From Ottowia flava (GTDB lineage: Bacteria > Pseudomonadota > Gammaproteobacteria > Burkholderiales > Burkholderiaceae_C): a stretch of 64,000 nt of DNA. The stretch is taken from positions 248,001 to 312,000 of the forward strand of contig NZ_VRUA01000002.1 of NCBI RefSeq assembly GCF_008017535.1, read 5' to 3'. Shown here in pieces: positions 1 through 8,380 of the stretch. Numbering within the stretch: position 1 is the stretch's first letter; the number at the start of each line of letters is the position of its first letter. A program made the position numbers and the translations under genes. The notes under the pieces are model-generated. The model did not search any database, was not told where the DNA came from, and saw only the letters and a program-made list of their open reading frames with translations.

Positions 1-84
1 TTCGTCGACGTGCGGGTTGATGTGCTCGTCGATGTAGCGCTTGAGCGTGTCGCGGACCTGCTCGTGTTCGTGCGTCAGCTGCAT
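1..84 (-). CDS. Acyl-CoA dehydrogenase, N-terminal fragment cut by window edge
   Basis: Only the first 28 codons lie in the window. They begin MQLTHEHEQVRDTL, a helix typical of the N-terminal domain of flavin-dependent acyl-CoA dehydrogenases. A good ribosome site (GGAG, about 6 nt before the ATG) supports the start. The gene follows the carboxyltransferase by 42 nt on the same strand, so it is probably the fourth gene of that operon. In known leucine and acyclic-terpene pathways a dehydrogenase makes the alpha,beta-unsaturated acyl-CoA that the carboxylase then uses. The family call is an inference from a short sequence plus context. Confidence 0.6.
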   Translation of the reverse strand, partial: MQLTHEHEQVRDTLKRYIDEHINPHVDE

Positions 85-126
85 GGGTGTCTCCTCGGAT
101 TTTTGGCTCTCGAACCGACGGGCGCG

Positions 127-1770
127 TCACATGCGCGCCACGCCGAACTGCATGGGCCGAACTTCGCGCGCCGCGCCTTCGGCGATCGTGTCCAGGCAAA
201 AACGCAGCACGGCGCGCGTGTCGCGCGGGTCGATCACGCCGTCGTCCAGCAACAGGCCGCTGGTGTAGAAGGCGTCGGCCTGCGCTTCGAACATGGCGAC
301 GATCTGCTCGTACTGCGCTTGCGATTCGGCCGGGTCGGGCGTCAGGCCTTTGCGCGCCAGGCCGGCCTCGGTCACGATCTGCATGGTGCGGGCGGCCTGC
401 TCGCCGCCCATCACCGCGGTCTTGGCGCCGGGCCAGCTGAACAGGAAGCGCGGTGCGTAGCCGCGTCCGCACATGCCGTAGTTGCCCGCCCCAAAGCTGG
501 CGCCGCACTGGATGGTGAGCTGCGGCACCGTGGCGTTGGTCACCGCCTGGATCATCTTGCTGCCGTGCTTGATCATCCCGCCCTGTTCGCTGTCCTTGCC
601 GACCATGTAGCCGGTGGTGTTTTGCAGGTAGACGATGGGGTGCCCGAGCTGGCACATCCATTGGATGAAGTGCGTGGCCTTGTTGGCGCCCGCCACGTCG
701 ATCGGCCCGTTGTTGCTGATGATGCCGACGCGGTGACCGCCGATGCGGGCCTGCACGCACAGCGTAGGCGCGCCGTACAGCGGCTTGAATTCCAGCAGGT
801 CGGAACCATCCACGATGCGCGCCATCACCTCGCGCATGTCGACCGGCTCGCGGTGGTGCGGCGGCATCAGGCCGAGCAGATCGTCGGCGCCGAAGTGCGG
901 CTCCAATGCTTCTGAATTCATAGCTGCCCGCGCAGATGTATCTAGCGCCACAGGCCGATTCGACTCAGAAAACCCGCGGATGACGGCGCGCGCCATGCCC
1001 AGCGCCTGCCGGTCGTTCTCGGCCAGGTATTCGCCCAGGCCCGACACGCCGGTGTGCATCTCGGCGCCGCCCAGCTCTTCTTCGGTAGCGATTTCACCCG
1101 TCGCCGCTTTCAGCAAGGGCGGGCCAGCGAGGAAGGCGCGCGAGCGGCCGCGCACCATGATCACGATGTCAGACAGGCCCGGCATGTACGCACCGCCCGC
1201 CGTGCCCGAACCGTGCTGCACCGTGACCACCGGCAGCCCCGCCGCCGAATGCCGCGCCAGGTTGCGGAACAGCGAGCCGCCGTGCACGAAGCCTTCGACG
1301 CGGTAGCGCATCAGGTTGGCGCCCGCGCTTTCAACCAGGTGGATGAAGGGCAGGCGGTTTTGCAGTGCGATCTCCTGCACGCGCAGGATCTTGTCGAGCC
1401 CGCGCTCCTGGATCGCGCCGGCCTCGATGCCCGAGTCGCTCGCCACCACCATGCAGCGCACGCCTTCGATGAAGCCGATGCCCGCCAGCATGCCGCCGCC
1501 CGGCACCGATTTGGCCGGGTCGCGCCGATCCTGCAGGTAGCCGGCCAGCGTGCACAGCGGCAGCCACGGCGCACCCGGGTCGAGCAGCAGCGCGACGCGC
1601 TCGCGCGGCAGCAGTTGCCCGCGTTTGTCGAACTGCGGCTTGGCGCGCGCTGACGCATCGGCCGCGCGCGCTTCAAGCGCACGCCAGGCAGCGATGCGCT
1701 CCAGCGTGGCGGCGCGGCGCGCCTGGGCCTGCTCGCCCTGGGAATTCCAATGGGAAGAGAACACGCTCAT
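127..1770 (-). CDS. Biotin-dependent acyl-CoA carboxylase, carboxyltransferase (beta) subunit, AtuC/MccB-like
   Basis: The 547-residue protein has the two crotonase-like halves of a carboxyltransferase. The N-terminal half contains GSGTAGGAYMPG (about residue 187) and the acyl-CoA-site stretch LAGPPLLKAATGEIATEEE. The C-terminal half contains the glycine-rich oxyanion segment CGASFGAGNYGMCGRGY (about 420-440) and GGEQAARTM. This subunit moves CO2 from biotin to an unsaturated acyl-CoA. The motifs fit geranyl-CoA or 3-methylcrotonyl-CoA carboxylase better than propionyl-CoA carboxylase, but substrate is not decided. No biotin carboxylase subunit is in the window. Its ATG overlaps the SDR stop in ATGA, indicating translational coupling. 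Residues about 266-289 are an in-frame copy of dispersed repeat R1 at the linker between the halves (see findings). Confidence 0.85.
   Translation of the reverse strand: MSVFSSHWNSQGEQAQARRAATLERIAAWRALEARAADASARAKPQFDKRGQLLPRERVALLLDPGAPWLPLCTLAGYLQDRRDPAKSVPGGGMLAGIGFIEGVRCMVVASDSGIEAGAIQERGLDKILRVQEIALQNRLPFIHLVESAGANLMRYRVEGFVHGGSLFRNLARHSAAGLPVVTVQHGSGTAGGAYMPGLSDIVIMVRGRSRAFLAGPPLLKAATGEIATEEELGGAEMHTGVSGLGEYLAENDRQALGMARAVIRGFSESNRPVALDTSARAAMNSEALEPHFGADDLLGLMPPHHREPVDMREVMARIVDGSDLLEFKPLYGAPTLCVQARIGGHRVGIISNNGPIDVAGANKATHFIQWMCQLGHPIVYLQNTTGYMVGKDSEQGGMIKHGSKMIQAVTNATVPQLTIQCGASFGAGNYGMCGRGYAPRFLFSWPGAKTAVMGGEQAARTMQIVTEAGLARKGLTPDPAESQAQYEQIVAMFEAQADAFYTSGLLLDDGVIDPRDTRAVLRFCLDTIAEGAAREVRPMQFGVARM
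915..967 (-). repeat. R1 repeat copy inside the carboxyltransferase gene
   Basis: In the sense of the gene this reads CATCTGCGCGGGCAGCTATG with the usual AT-rich tail. It adds residues ALDTSARAAMNSEA in frame between the two domains of the carboxyltransferase. Same orientation and reading phase as the copy in proA. Confidence 0.75.
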
Positions 1771-2651
1771 GAACTGAACACTTTCGGCGTGACGTAGCGA
1801 TGAAAGCCGTCGAAGGGGCGCACCGCTGCGCGCTGCTGCACCTCGGTCGGTGCAGCCACCTGGCCCCAGCCCATGCGCACCTGCGGGCGGGCGCCGTCGA
1901 TGCGCAGCACCGTGCCGCTGATGAAGCTGGCTGCCGGGCTGAGCAAGAACACGATGCCCGCCGACACCTCAGCCTCGGTGGCAAAGCGCCCGAGCGGCAC
2001 GGTGTGCCGCATCTGGCGCAGCATGTCGCCCGCCTCGGGCGGGTAGTGGTCCATCCCGCTGGACGCGATGTAGCCCGGCGCCACCGCGTTGACGCGCACG
2101 CCACTCGTCGCCCATTCGACGGCGGCGGTTTCGGTGAAGCTGACCATGCCCGCGCGCGCCGCACCGCTGTGCGCCATGCCGGGCATGGAGCCCCAGATGT
2201 CGGCCACGATGTTGACAATGGCGCCGCCATTCGCCTGCATGCTCTGCAGGAAGCACTCGCGGGCCATCAGAAAGCCGCCGGTCAGGTTGGTGTCGACCAC
2301 CGCCTGCCAGCCCTTGGCGCTGATCTTTTCTGCCGGCGTCATGTACTGGCCACCGGCGTTGTTGACCAGCGCGTCGATCCGGCCCTGCGCCTGCACGATG
2401 CCCGCCACGGTGGCGCGCACCGCGTCTTCCTGGCGGATGTCGCACACCGCGTGGCTGGCGCGGCCCCCGTCCTGGACGATCTCGTCCTGCGTGGTGCGCA
2501 GCTTGTCGCCGTTGCGGCCGATCAGCACCACGTGCGCGCCCAGCGCCGCCAGCTCGTGCGCCGTGCAACGCCCGATGCCGGAACCACCGCCGGTCACCAC
2601 CACCACCTGCCCGGCCAGCAGGCCGGGCGCGAACACACTGCGGTACGTCAT
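1767..2651 (-). CDS. Short-chain dehydrogenase/reductase, trans-2-enoyl-CoA reductase-like (AtuB position)
   Basis: A 294-residue Rossmann protein with the NAD(P) motif TGGGSGIG (about residues 19-26) and NNAGGQY. Where classical SDRs have Tyr-x3-Lys, this protein reads HSGAARAGM, so the tyrosine and lysine positions are His and Arg. As I recall, this motif is typical of peroxisomal-type trans-2-enoyl-CoA reductases, related to dienoyl-CoA reductases. An acyl-CoA substrate is therefore likely. The ATG at 2651 overlaps the upstream TetR stop (ATGA) and the stop overlaps the carboxyltransferase start (ATGA), so all three are translationally coupled. The gene order TetR, SDR, carboxyltransferase, dehydrogenase resembles the atu cluster of Pseudomonas. 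The exact reaction is inferred. Confidence 0.75.
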   Translation of the reverse strand: MTYRSVFAPGLLAGQVVVVTGGGSGIGRCTAHELAALGAHVVLIGRNGDKLRTTQDEIVQDGGRASHAVCDIRQEDAVRATVAGIVQAQGRIDALVNNAGGQYMTPAEKISAKGWQAVVDTNLTGGFLMARECFLQSMQANGGAIVNIVADIWGSMPGMAHSGAARAGMVSFTETAAVEWATSGVRVNAVAPGYIASSGMDHYPPEAGDMLRQMRHTVPLGRFATEAEVSAGIVFLLSPAASFISGTVLRIDGARPQVRMGWGQVAAPTEVQQRAAVRPFDGFHRYVTPKVFSS

Positions 2652-3295
2652 GCTTCCCCCGTGAAGAGCTTCATGGCCTGAGCGCTGATTTCGTCGAGCG
2701 TCATCGGACCGTCGACCGAATACCACTGCACCGCCCAGTGCAGCGCGCCAAAGATCAGCAGGCGCGCAGCGCCTGGCTTCGCCTTGATATGGCCCGAGCG
2801 GTGCAACGCGCGCAGCACCGGGATCCAGACCGATTCGTACGCGTCCTTGATTTGCGTCACGTCGGCCCGTTGCTCCGGCGTGAGCGATCGCCACTCGTAC
2901 AGCATCACTGGGATGAAATCGCTGTACGGGCCCAAGAGCACTTCAAAGTGGTGGCGGATCAGCGCGCGCAGCTTGTCGTGCGCCGACGCGCCGGCGCCCA
3001 GCGCCTTCAGCGTGTCGCTCTGTGTGACCGCCACGCGTGCCATACCTTCCTGCATGACCGCATGCAGCAAGGCCTGCTTGCTCTGAAAGAAATAGAAGGG
3101 GGAGCCGCTTTGCATGTCCGCCGCCGCGGCGATGTCGCGCGTGCTGGTGGCGTCAAAGCCCTTGGTGCGAAACAGCTTGGCTGCAGCAGCGATCAGCGCC
3201 TGGCGGCGGTTGCCTTCATCGCGCTCGGCCGCCGTCTTGGGCGGGCGACCGCGGCGCGGTGCGGGCGTGGTCGGGGTGGGCTCTGGGCGCTCCAT
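2648..3295 (-). CDS. TetR-family transcriptional regulator, first gene of the acyl-CoA operon
   Basis: A 215-residue protein. A basic, proline-rich N-terminal arm (RRGRPPKTAAERDE) is followed by the TetR helix-turn-helix at about residues 30-76, including LFRTKGFDATSTRDIAAAAD and the SPFYFFQSKQALL recognition region. The rest is a helical ligand-binding domain. TetR regulators of this kind usually repress their own operon and release DNA on binding an acyl-CoA or similar ligand. Its position as the first, translationally coupled gene of the operon supports autoregulation. The 290 bp upstream, up to the purT stop, has no gene and contains an imperfect CAAGCG/GTTTGC palindrome proposed as operator. 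The ligand cannot be told from the sequence. Confidence 0.85.
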   Translation of the reverse strand: MERPEPTPTTPAPRRGRPPKTAAERDEGNRRQALIAAAAKLFRTKGFDATSTRDIAAAADMQSGSPFYFFQSKQALLHAVMQEGMARVAVTQSDTLKALGAGASAHDKLRALIRHHFEVLLGPYSDFIPVMLYEWRSLTPEQRADVTQIKDAYESVWIPVLRALHRSGHIKAKPGAARLLIFGALHWAVQWYSVDGPMTLDEISAQAMKLFTGEA

Positions 3296-3326
3296 TCACG
3301 CAGCATAGCAAGGCTTTCTATTTTCG

Positions 3327-3338
3327 CCAAGCGTTTGC
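3327..3338. promoter_or_regulatory. Candidate TetR operator upstream of the acyl-CoA operon
   Basis: CCAAGCGTTTGC is an imperfect palindrome centred on CG (8 of 12 positions symmetric), about 32 bp before the TetR start codon. Several acyl-CoA-responsive TetR regulators bind AAACG/CGTTT-type sites. The call is weak because the symmetry is incomplete. Confidence 0.3.
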
Positions 3339-3585
3339 TTTGTAAAAATGAACGACGCCCCATTTGGGCAAATCGCCGATGTGAAATGGCTCGAATGGCT
3401 TTGAGCGCAGGCACAGAACGCTCGCGCGAACATACCGACGATCGGCTGGGACCGCGCGCCACCCCCTGTCGATTCGTTGACTGCCCCGCGTGGGCAGCGG
3501 TACGCGGCGAACACGTGCAGGCGCGCCGACGCATCGGTGCGTGCGAGCGCTCAGCGGTTTGCGGGGCCGCCGCTCGCGCGGCGCG

Positions 3586-4806
3586 CTAGCCTGCGGCGCG
3601 TGGCCGCACGCGGCCAGCCACGCGCTTGGCCTTGTCGCGCGCGCGGTCTGCGTCCTCATCCCGCGCCAGCGCCACGCCCATGCGGCGCTTGCTGAAGCTT
3701 TCGGGCTTGCCGAACAGGCGCAACTCGGTCCCGGGTTCGCGCAGGGCATCGGCCACGCCGTCGAAGACGATGCCTTCGGCGTCCACGCCACCGTAGATCA
3801 CGGCGCTGGCGCCGGGCGTCTTCAGGCCGGTGTCGACCGGCAGACCCAGGATGGCGCGCGCGTGCAGCTCGAACTCGTTCTGCCACTGCGTGATCAGGGT
3901 GACCATGCCGGTGTCGTGCGGGCGCGGGCTGACTTCGCTGAACCAGACCTGGTCGCCCTTGACGAACAGCTCCACACCGAACAGACCCTGGCCGCCCAGG
4001 TCGGCGGTGACCGCTTCGGCGATGCGTTGCGCCTCGGCCAGCGCGGCGGGGTTCATGGGGTGCGGCTGCCAGCTTTCGACGTAGTCGCCGCTGACCTGCA
4101 GGTGGCCGATGGGCGCGCAGAAATGCGTTTCCACTTGCCCGTCCACGCCCAGCGCGCGCACGGTAAGCAGCGTGATCTCGTAGTCGAAGTCGATGAAGCC
4201 TTCGACGATCACGCGGCCGTGGCTCACGCGGCCGCCCGCCATGGCGACCTCCCAGGCATTTTGCACATCAGCGAGGCCGTCGATCTTGCTCTGGCCCTTG
4301 CCGCTGCTGCTCATCACCGGCTTGACGACGCAGGGGTAGCCAATGGCGGGTTGGCCGTCGGTACCGTCGATAGCGGCCTGCAGTTCGGCCGCCGAATCGC
4401 AGAAGCGGTACGGGCTGGTTGGCAAGCCCAGGGTTTCTGCGGCGAGGCGGCGGATGCCTTCGCGGTCCATGGTCAGGCGGGCGGCGCGCGCGGTGGGGAT
4501 CACGCGCACGGTGCCGGCGGCCTCCAGCGCTTCCAGCACGGGCGTGGCGATGGCCTCGATCTCCGGCACGACCAGCATCGGCTTTTCACGCTCGATCAGC
4601 GCGCGCAGCGCGTCGGGGTCGCTCATCGTGATGGTGTGCGCGTGGTGCGCCACCTGCTGGCCGGGCGCGTTGGCGTAGCGGTCAACAGCGATGGTTTCAA
4701 CACCCAGGCGTTGCAGCGCGATCAGAACTTCCTTGCCCAGCTCGCCGCTGCCCAGCAGCATGACGCGGGTGGCCGAAGGGGACAAAGGGGTGCCGAGCGT
4801 GGTCAT
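3586..4806 (-). CDS. purT: Formate-dependent phosphoribosylglycinamide formyltransferase
   Basis: The 406-residue protein is an ATP-grasp enzyme of the PurT family (E. coli PurT is 392 residues). The N-terminal domain has [19 protein letters not shown] and VPEIEAIAT. The ATP-grasp core has [12 protein letters not shown] and the metal-binding stretch [18 protein letters not shown]. PurT makes formylglycinamide ribonucleotide from GAR, formate and ATP, the folate-independent third step of purine synthesis. It appears monocistronic, with R1 upstream and the TetR-operon promoter region downstream. The tail is slightly extended and basic ([12 protein letters not shown]). Confidence 0.95.
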   Translation of the reverse strand: MTTLGTPLSPSATRVMLLGSGELGKEVLIALQRLGVETIAVDRYANAPGQQVAHHAHTITMSDPDALRALIEREKPMLVVPEIEAIATPVLEALEAAGTVRVIPTARAARLTMDREGIRRLAAETLGLPTSPYRFCDSAAELQAAIDGTDGQPAIGYPCVVKPVMSSSGKGQSKIDGLADVQNAWEVAMAGGRVSHGRVIVEGFIDFDYEITLLTVRALGVDGQVETHFCAPIGHLQVSGDYVESWQPHPMNPAALAEAQRIAEAVTADLGGQGLFGVELFVKGDQVWFSEVSPRPHDTGMVTLITQWQNEFELHARAILGLPVDTGLKTPGASAVIYGGVDAEGIVFDGVADALREPGTELRLFGKPESFSKRRMGVALARDEDADRARDKAKRVAGRVRPRAAG

Positions 4807-4830
4807 GAAGTGCAGTCCGGAAAACCTTGA

Positions 4831-4895
4831 TTGCTATGAATTAAGAAGCTGCGAGCGCAAGTGGCTGTGGGGCCAGAGGTCATTTTGGCTTGAAA
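4831..4895 (-). repeat. R1 repeat copy between psd and purT
   Basis: Directly after the psd stop codon, in psd sense: an AT-rich lead, CCCCACAGCCACTTGCGC, an AGCTTC segment and ATTCATAGCAA. It fills the gap between the two genes. Confidence 0.8.
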
Positions 4896-5744
4896 TCAGC
4901 CCAGCGCCTTGCCCATCGCCTCGCCCATGCGCACGCCGCGACCGGGCGCCCAGTCGGGGTTGAATTTGAGCGTGCCGTGCGGCCACAGCAGCACGACGGT
5001 GGAGCCCAGCAGAAAGCGCCCCATCTCCGCGCCCTGCGCCAGCGTGACCGGCGGCTCGTTGTACGACCAACGCCGCACGTCGCCGGTGCGCGGTGGGTTG
5101 ACCACGCCATGCCACACCGTGGCCATGCTGCCGACGATGGTCGCGCCGACCAGCACCAGCACGAAGGGGCCGCGCGCGGTGTCGAACACGCACACCACGC
5201 GCTCGTTGCGCGCGAATAGGCCGGGCACGCCGCGCGCCGTGGTCGGGTTGACCGAAAACAAATCGCCCGGCACGTACACCATCTGCGTCAGCCGCCCGGC
5301 GCAGGGCATGTGGATGCGGTGGTAGTCCTTGGGGCTGAGGTACAGCGTGGCGAACTGTCCGTTGTCGAACTCGGTGGCCAGACGCGCATCGCCCGCCAGC
5401 AGCGCGCGGGTGCTGTAGCTGTGGCCCTTGGCCTGGAAAATCTGGTCGCGCTCGATCGGCCCGAACTGGCTGATGGCGCCGTCCACTGGGCAGACGTAGT
5501 CTGCCACCGCCAGCGGGCGGGCACCCTCGCGCAGCGGCCGCGTGAAGAAGTCGTTGAAGCTCGCGTAGCTGGTGATGTCGGGGTTGGCGGCCTCGGCCAT
5601 GTCCACGCCGTAGCGCGCGACAAAACGGCGGATGACGGCGTGGGTCATCTGGCCGCCGTGCAGGCCGGCCCCCCAGCCGGCCAATTGGGTCAACAACTTC
5701 TTGGGCAGCAGGTACTGCGGCAGGACGGCAAGGCGGTCAGACAT
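4896..5744 (-). CDS. psd: Phosphatidylserine decarboxylase proenzyme
   Basis: The 282-residue protein carries the self-cleavage motif LGST at about residue 245. There the serine becomes the pyruvoyl cofactor and the chain splits into beta and alpha subunits. Other family features are SYASFNDFFTRPL, CPVDG and KDYHRIHMP. The enzyme converts phosphatidylserine to phosphatidylethanolamine at the inner membrane, and PssA for the preceding step is encoded at 12172-12810. The ATG at 5744 was chosen because MSDRLAVLPQYLLPKK matches the family start. Upstream codons in frame would overlap the divergent gene beginning at 5770. Confidence 0.95.
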   Translation of the reverse strand: MSDRLAVLPQYLLPKKLLTQLAGWGAGLHGGQMTHAVIRRFVARYGVDMAEAANPDITSYASFNDFFTRPLREGARPLAVADYVCPVDGAISQFGPIERDQIFQAKGHSYSTRALLAGDARLATEFDNGQFATLYLSPKDYHRIHMPCAGRLTQMVYVPGDLFSVNPTTARGVPGLFARNERVVCVFDTARGPFVLVLVGATIVGSMATVWHGVVNPPRTGDVRRWSYNEPPVTLAQGAEMGRFLLGSTVVLLWPHGTLKFNPDWAPGRGVRMGEAMGKALG

Positions 5745-5769
5745 AGACGCCGATTCTAGAGAGGGCGCA

Positions 5770-6339
5770 ATGGGACAATCGGCCACGCGCCCGGCAGCAT
5801 GGCCGCGCAGCGCACGGTGGGGATGCATGGCAGGTACAAGGGGGTGCCGCTGGGCGATCGCCGGAACATTGGCACTGCTGGTGCTGGGCGCATTGGCACT
5901 GTGGGCCAGCGAACGCCCGGTCCCGCTGTCGGTCTGGTGGGACCGTCAGATGGGCGGGCGCCAGTTTGCGCTGCACGGCATCACGATGGAAACGCCTGCC
6001 GGCTGCGCGCGCTACAGCGGCGCGACAGACAGCAGAAGCATTGTTTTCCGCTGCGTGGCCGGCCCCAAAACCTTTGCCGGGGTGCAGATCGGCTTCGAGT
6101 TCGATTCCCTGCAGGCCGTGGCCCGCACGCGGCCCTACACCGAGTCGTACCAGGAAACCGAGGAGACGGTGGAGATGGTGCTGGGCCCGAAGCAGGGGTT
6201 GCGCTACAGCTTTCCCACCATCTACGTCAAACGCCACCAGGTCAGCGTGGCGGGCGATTCGCGCCGTCTGCTGCAGCCCTTTGTGCAGGAGTTGCTGCGG
6301 CACCCGGCGGTAAGCGACGAGCAAGTCGCGCAGCGCTGA
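5770..6339 (+). CDS. Uncharacterised membrane-anchored protein
   Basis: I do not recognise this protein. From the ATG at 5770 (preceded by GAGAGGG) it has 189 residues. An alternative ATG at 5827 would give 170. An N-terminal basic stretch is followed by one hydrophobic segment (IAGTLALLVLGALALWA), then a soluble domain of about 140 residues with two cysteines (GCARYSG and FRCVAGP). The topology suggests an inner-membrane anchor with a periplasmic domain. It starts 25 bp from psd on the opposite strand, so the two share a promoter region. Its GC content and codon use resemble its neighbours. Confidence 0.6.
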   Translation: MGQSATRPAAWPRSARWGCMAGTRGCRWAIAGTLALLVLGALALWASERPVPLSVWWDRQMGGRQFALHGITMETPAGCARYSGATDSRSIVFRCVAGPKTFAGVQIGFEFDSLQAVARTRPYTESYQETEETVEMVLGPKQGLRYSFPTIYVKRHQVSVAGDSRRLLQPFVQELLRHPAVSDEQVAQR

Positions 6340-6369
6340 AACCCAGCGCGCCGGGGTCGAGCGCGCGCC

Positions 6370-7068
6370 TTACTCCGGTTGGCCGAGCGTCAGGGCGATC
6401 TCGCCCACGCGTTCGATCTTGCCGGTGATCCGGTCGCCGGGCTGCACCGGGCCGACGCCCTCGGGCGTGCCGGTGTAGATCAAATCGCCCGGCTGCAGGT
6501 GGTAGTACTCAGACAGGTTGGAGATCACCTCGGGTACGCTCCAGATCAGGTCCTTCAGGTCGGCGTTCTGCTTGACGGCGCCGTTCACGCTGAGCTGGAT
6601 GTTGCCGCTGTCGATCAGGCCGACCTCGCTCACCGGCACCAGCGGGCTGATGACGGCGGCGTTCTCGAAATCCTTGCCGAAATCCCACGGGCGGCCCATC
6701 TCGCGCGACTTGATCTGCAGGTCGCGCCGCGTCATGTCCAGGCCACAGGCGTAGCCCCACACGCAGTCTTTGGCCTGCTCGGGCGTGACGCGGAAGGCCG
6801 GCCGCCCGATGGCGATGACCAGTTCCATCTCGTAGTGGTAGTTCTGGGTGCCCAGCGGGAAGGGGATCGTCGAGCCGGTGGCCACCAGGTCGATCGGGGT
6901 CTTGTTGAAGTAGAACGGCGGTTCGCGATCCGGGTCGAAGCCCATCTCGCGCGCATGGGCCGCGTAGTTGCGGCCGACGCAGAAGATGCGGCTGACGGCG
7001 TACCGCTGGTCGCTGCCGCGCACGGGCACGGCGGCTTGCGGGGCGGGCGGGAAGACGTAGTTGCTCAT
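6370..7068 (-). CDS. Fumarylacetoacetate hydrolase-family protein, probable fumarylpyruvate hydrolase
   Basis: The 232-residue protein is a compact FAH-domain enzyme. It has FCVGRNYAAHAREM near the start, the metal-binding region NYHYEMELVIAIG and the C-terminal motif GDLIYTGTPEGVGPVQPGD. It follows the gentisate dioxygenase on the same strand with a 55-bp gap filled by repeat R1. In the gentisate pathway a hydrolase of this family splits fumarylpyruvate (or maleylpyruvate) into pyruvate and fumarate (or malate). The maleylpyruvate isomerase expected in the glutathione-dependent version is absent from this window. Substrate is inferred from the neighbour. Confidence 0.85.
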   Translation of the reverse strand: MSNYVFPPAPQAAVPVRGSDQRYAVSRIFCVGRNYAAHAREMGFDPDREPPFYFNKTPIDLVATGSTIPFPLGTQNYHYEMELVIAIGRPAFRVTPEQAKDCVWGYACGLDMTRRDLQIKSREMGRPWDFGKDFENAAVISPLVPVSEVGLIDSGNIQLSVNGAVKQNADLKDLIWSVPEVISNLSEYYHLQPGDLIYTGTPEGVGPVQPGDRITGKIERVGEIALTLGQPE

Positions 7069-7074
7069 GCTGAA

Positions 7075-7123
7075 TTGCTATGAATTAAGAAGCTGCTTGC
7101 GCAGATGGTTGTAGGGCTGGCGG
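7075..7123 (-). repeat. R1 repeat copy between gentisate dioxygenase and hydrolase
   Basis: Near-consensus copy reading, in gene sense, CCCTACAACCATCTGCGCA, then AGCAGCTTC and ATTCATAGCAATTC. It starts within a few bases of the dioxygenase stop and ends just upstream of the hydrolase start. Confidence 0.85.
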
Positions 7124-8197
7124 TCAAAAATCTTCGTAAAAACCCAGCGCGCGCTGCATCGGCGCATCGTCCACGTGGAACAGGTAGGCGTCCTGCCCCT
7201 GGGCGCGGTGCGTCACTTCGGCGTGCGTCGGGATCGCCAGCGTATCGCCTTCCGACCAGGTCAGGGTCACGCCGTCGATCTGCGACTCGCCCTGCCCTTC
7301 GATCACGTGGACGACGCTGCTGGCCGAGCGCTTGCGCGGCGCAAAATCTTCGCCCGCGCGCAGCAGTTGCGCCGAGAAGCCCAGCGTAGGCAGGCAGCTG
7401 CGGCCGGTTTCGGGGTTGACGTACGCCAGCTGCACCGCCTCGCCGCGCGGCGTGACACCGGCCAGCGCGCCCAGCGCTTCGCGCACGTCCTGCCAAGGGA
7501 AGCGGATCTGCGGGTAGTCGGCCCGCTGCGCCTGGCCCAGCGACGCGTACGGCAGCAGGCCGGCGCGGCGGTACTTGCTCTGCGACGCATCGGGCTCGGC
7601 GCGCGCGTGTTGCGAAGGGCCTTCGATGGCGTAGCTGGCTTCCATGGCGTAGACCATCGGCAGGTCAAGCGCGTCCAGCCAGACCACCGGGCCGCTGCCT
7701 TCGTGGCCGTGCTCGTGCCAGTTCAGGGCGGGCGTCAGGATCAGGTCGCCCTTCTCCATCGGGCACTTTTCGCCGTTGACGGTGGTGAAGCCGCCGCTGC
7801 CTTCGATCACGAAGCGCACGGCTGTGGGCGTGTGGCGGTGGTTGGGCGCGACTTCGCCCGGCAGGATCAGCTGCATGCCGACGTAGATCGTCGGCGTGGC
7901 CACCAGCTTGTCGAGGCCGTGGCCCGGGTTGCACAGCACCAGCACGCGGCGCTCGGCCTTTTCGATGGGCGTGAGCTCGCCGGCACGCAGCAGGTGCGGG
8001 CGCACGTCCTGATAGCGCCACATAAAGGGCTGCGTGGCGCGCGCCGGCTTGCCGCGCGGCAGCAGCCCCCGCAGCTGCGGCCACAAGGGCGCGACCGACA
8101 GGTCGTTGATCGCCTTCAGGTACTCCGGCGGCAGATCTTCCAAACGACCGAGCGATTCGGCGTGGCCGAGCGAACTGACAGCATCCAAGGGGTTCAT
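7124..8197 (-). CDS. Gentisate 1,2-dioxygenase
   Basis: The 357-residue protein is a bicupin. The first cupin (about residues 100-175) carries the iron-binding pattern [15 protein letters not shown] and, downstream, NWHEHGHEG. The second cupin (about 275-345) reads [17 protein letters not shown] and [10 protein letters not shown] and looks degenerate, as usual in the family. The enzyme opens the ring of gentisate with O2 and Fe(II) to give maleylpyruvate. A strong ribosome site (AGGAG, 5 nt before ATG) precedes it. Two palindromes lie 60-95 bp upstream. With the FAH hydrolase it forms a two-gene aromatic catabolic operon whose inducer is probably gentisate or a precursor. Confidence 0.92.
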   Translation of the reverse strand: MNPLDAVSSLGHAESLGRLEDLPPEYLKAINDLSVAPLWPQLRGLLPRGKPARATQPFMWRYQDVRPHLLRAGELTPIEKAERRVLVLCNPGHGLDKLVATPTIYVGMQLILPGEVAPNHRHTPTAVRFVIEGSGGFTTVNGEKCPMEKGDLILTPALNWHEHGHEGSGPVVWLDALDLPMVYAMEASYAIEGPSQHARAEPDASQSKYRRAGLLPYASLGQAQRADYPQIRFPWQDVREALGALAGVTPRGEAVQLAYVNPETGRSCLPTLGFSAQLLRAGEDFAPRKRSASSVVHVIEGQGESQIDGVTLTWSEGDTLAIPTHAEVTHRAQGQDAYLFHVDDAPMQRALGFYEDF

Positions 8198-8259
8198 GGT
8201 GTCTCCTGGCGCGGCTGTGTGCGTGCCCGCGCCGTGGTGTCGGCCTCACGCCAACTTAT

Positions 8260-8277
8260 TCATATGCATGCTTATGA
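8260..8277. promoter_or_regulatory. Candidate MarR-type operator of the gentisate operon
   Basis: TCATATGCATGCTTATGA is an 18-bp palindrome with one mismatched pair (16 of 18 symmetric). It lies 62 bp upstream of the dioxygenase ATG in an AT-rich island. Its size and TATGCATG-like core fit MarR-family operators that often control aromatic catabolism. No marR gene is in the window, so the regulator must be elsewhere. Confidence 0.55.
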
Positions 8278-8279
8278 TC

Positions 8280-8293
8280 TTAACCATGGTCAA
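8280..8293. promoter_or_regulatory. Second palindrome in the gentisate/ABC divergent region
   Basis: TTAACCATGGTCAA is symmetric at 12 of 14 positions and begins 3 bp after the first palindrome. Together they make a 34-bp double-operator-like block between the divergent dioxygenase and ABC transporter genes. Confidence 0.35.
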
Positions 8294-8380
8294 GCTTGGC
8301 CGCAAGTTTCGCTAGCACGCAAGGGGTATCCGTCCTAGGGTCGCATCTTGCGCCGGCGCGGCCGCGGGCACAATGGCCGT

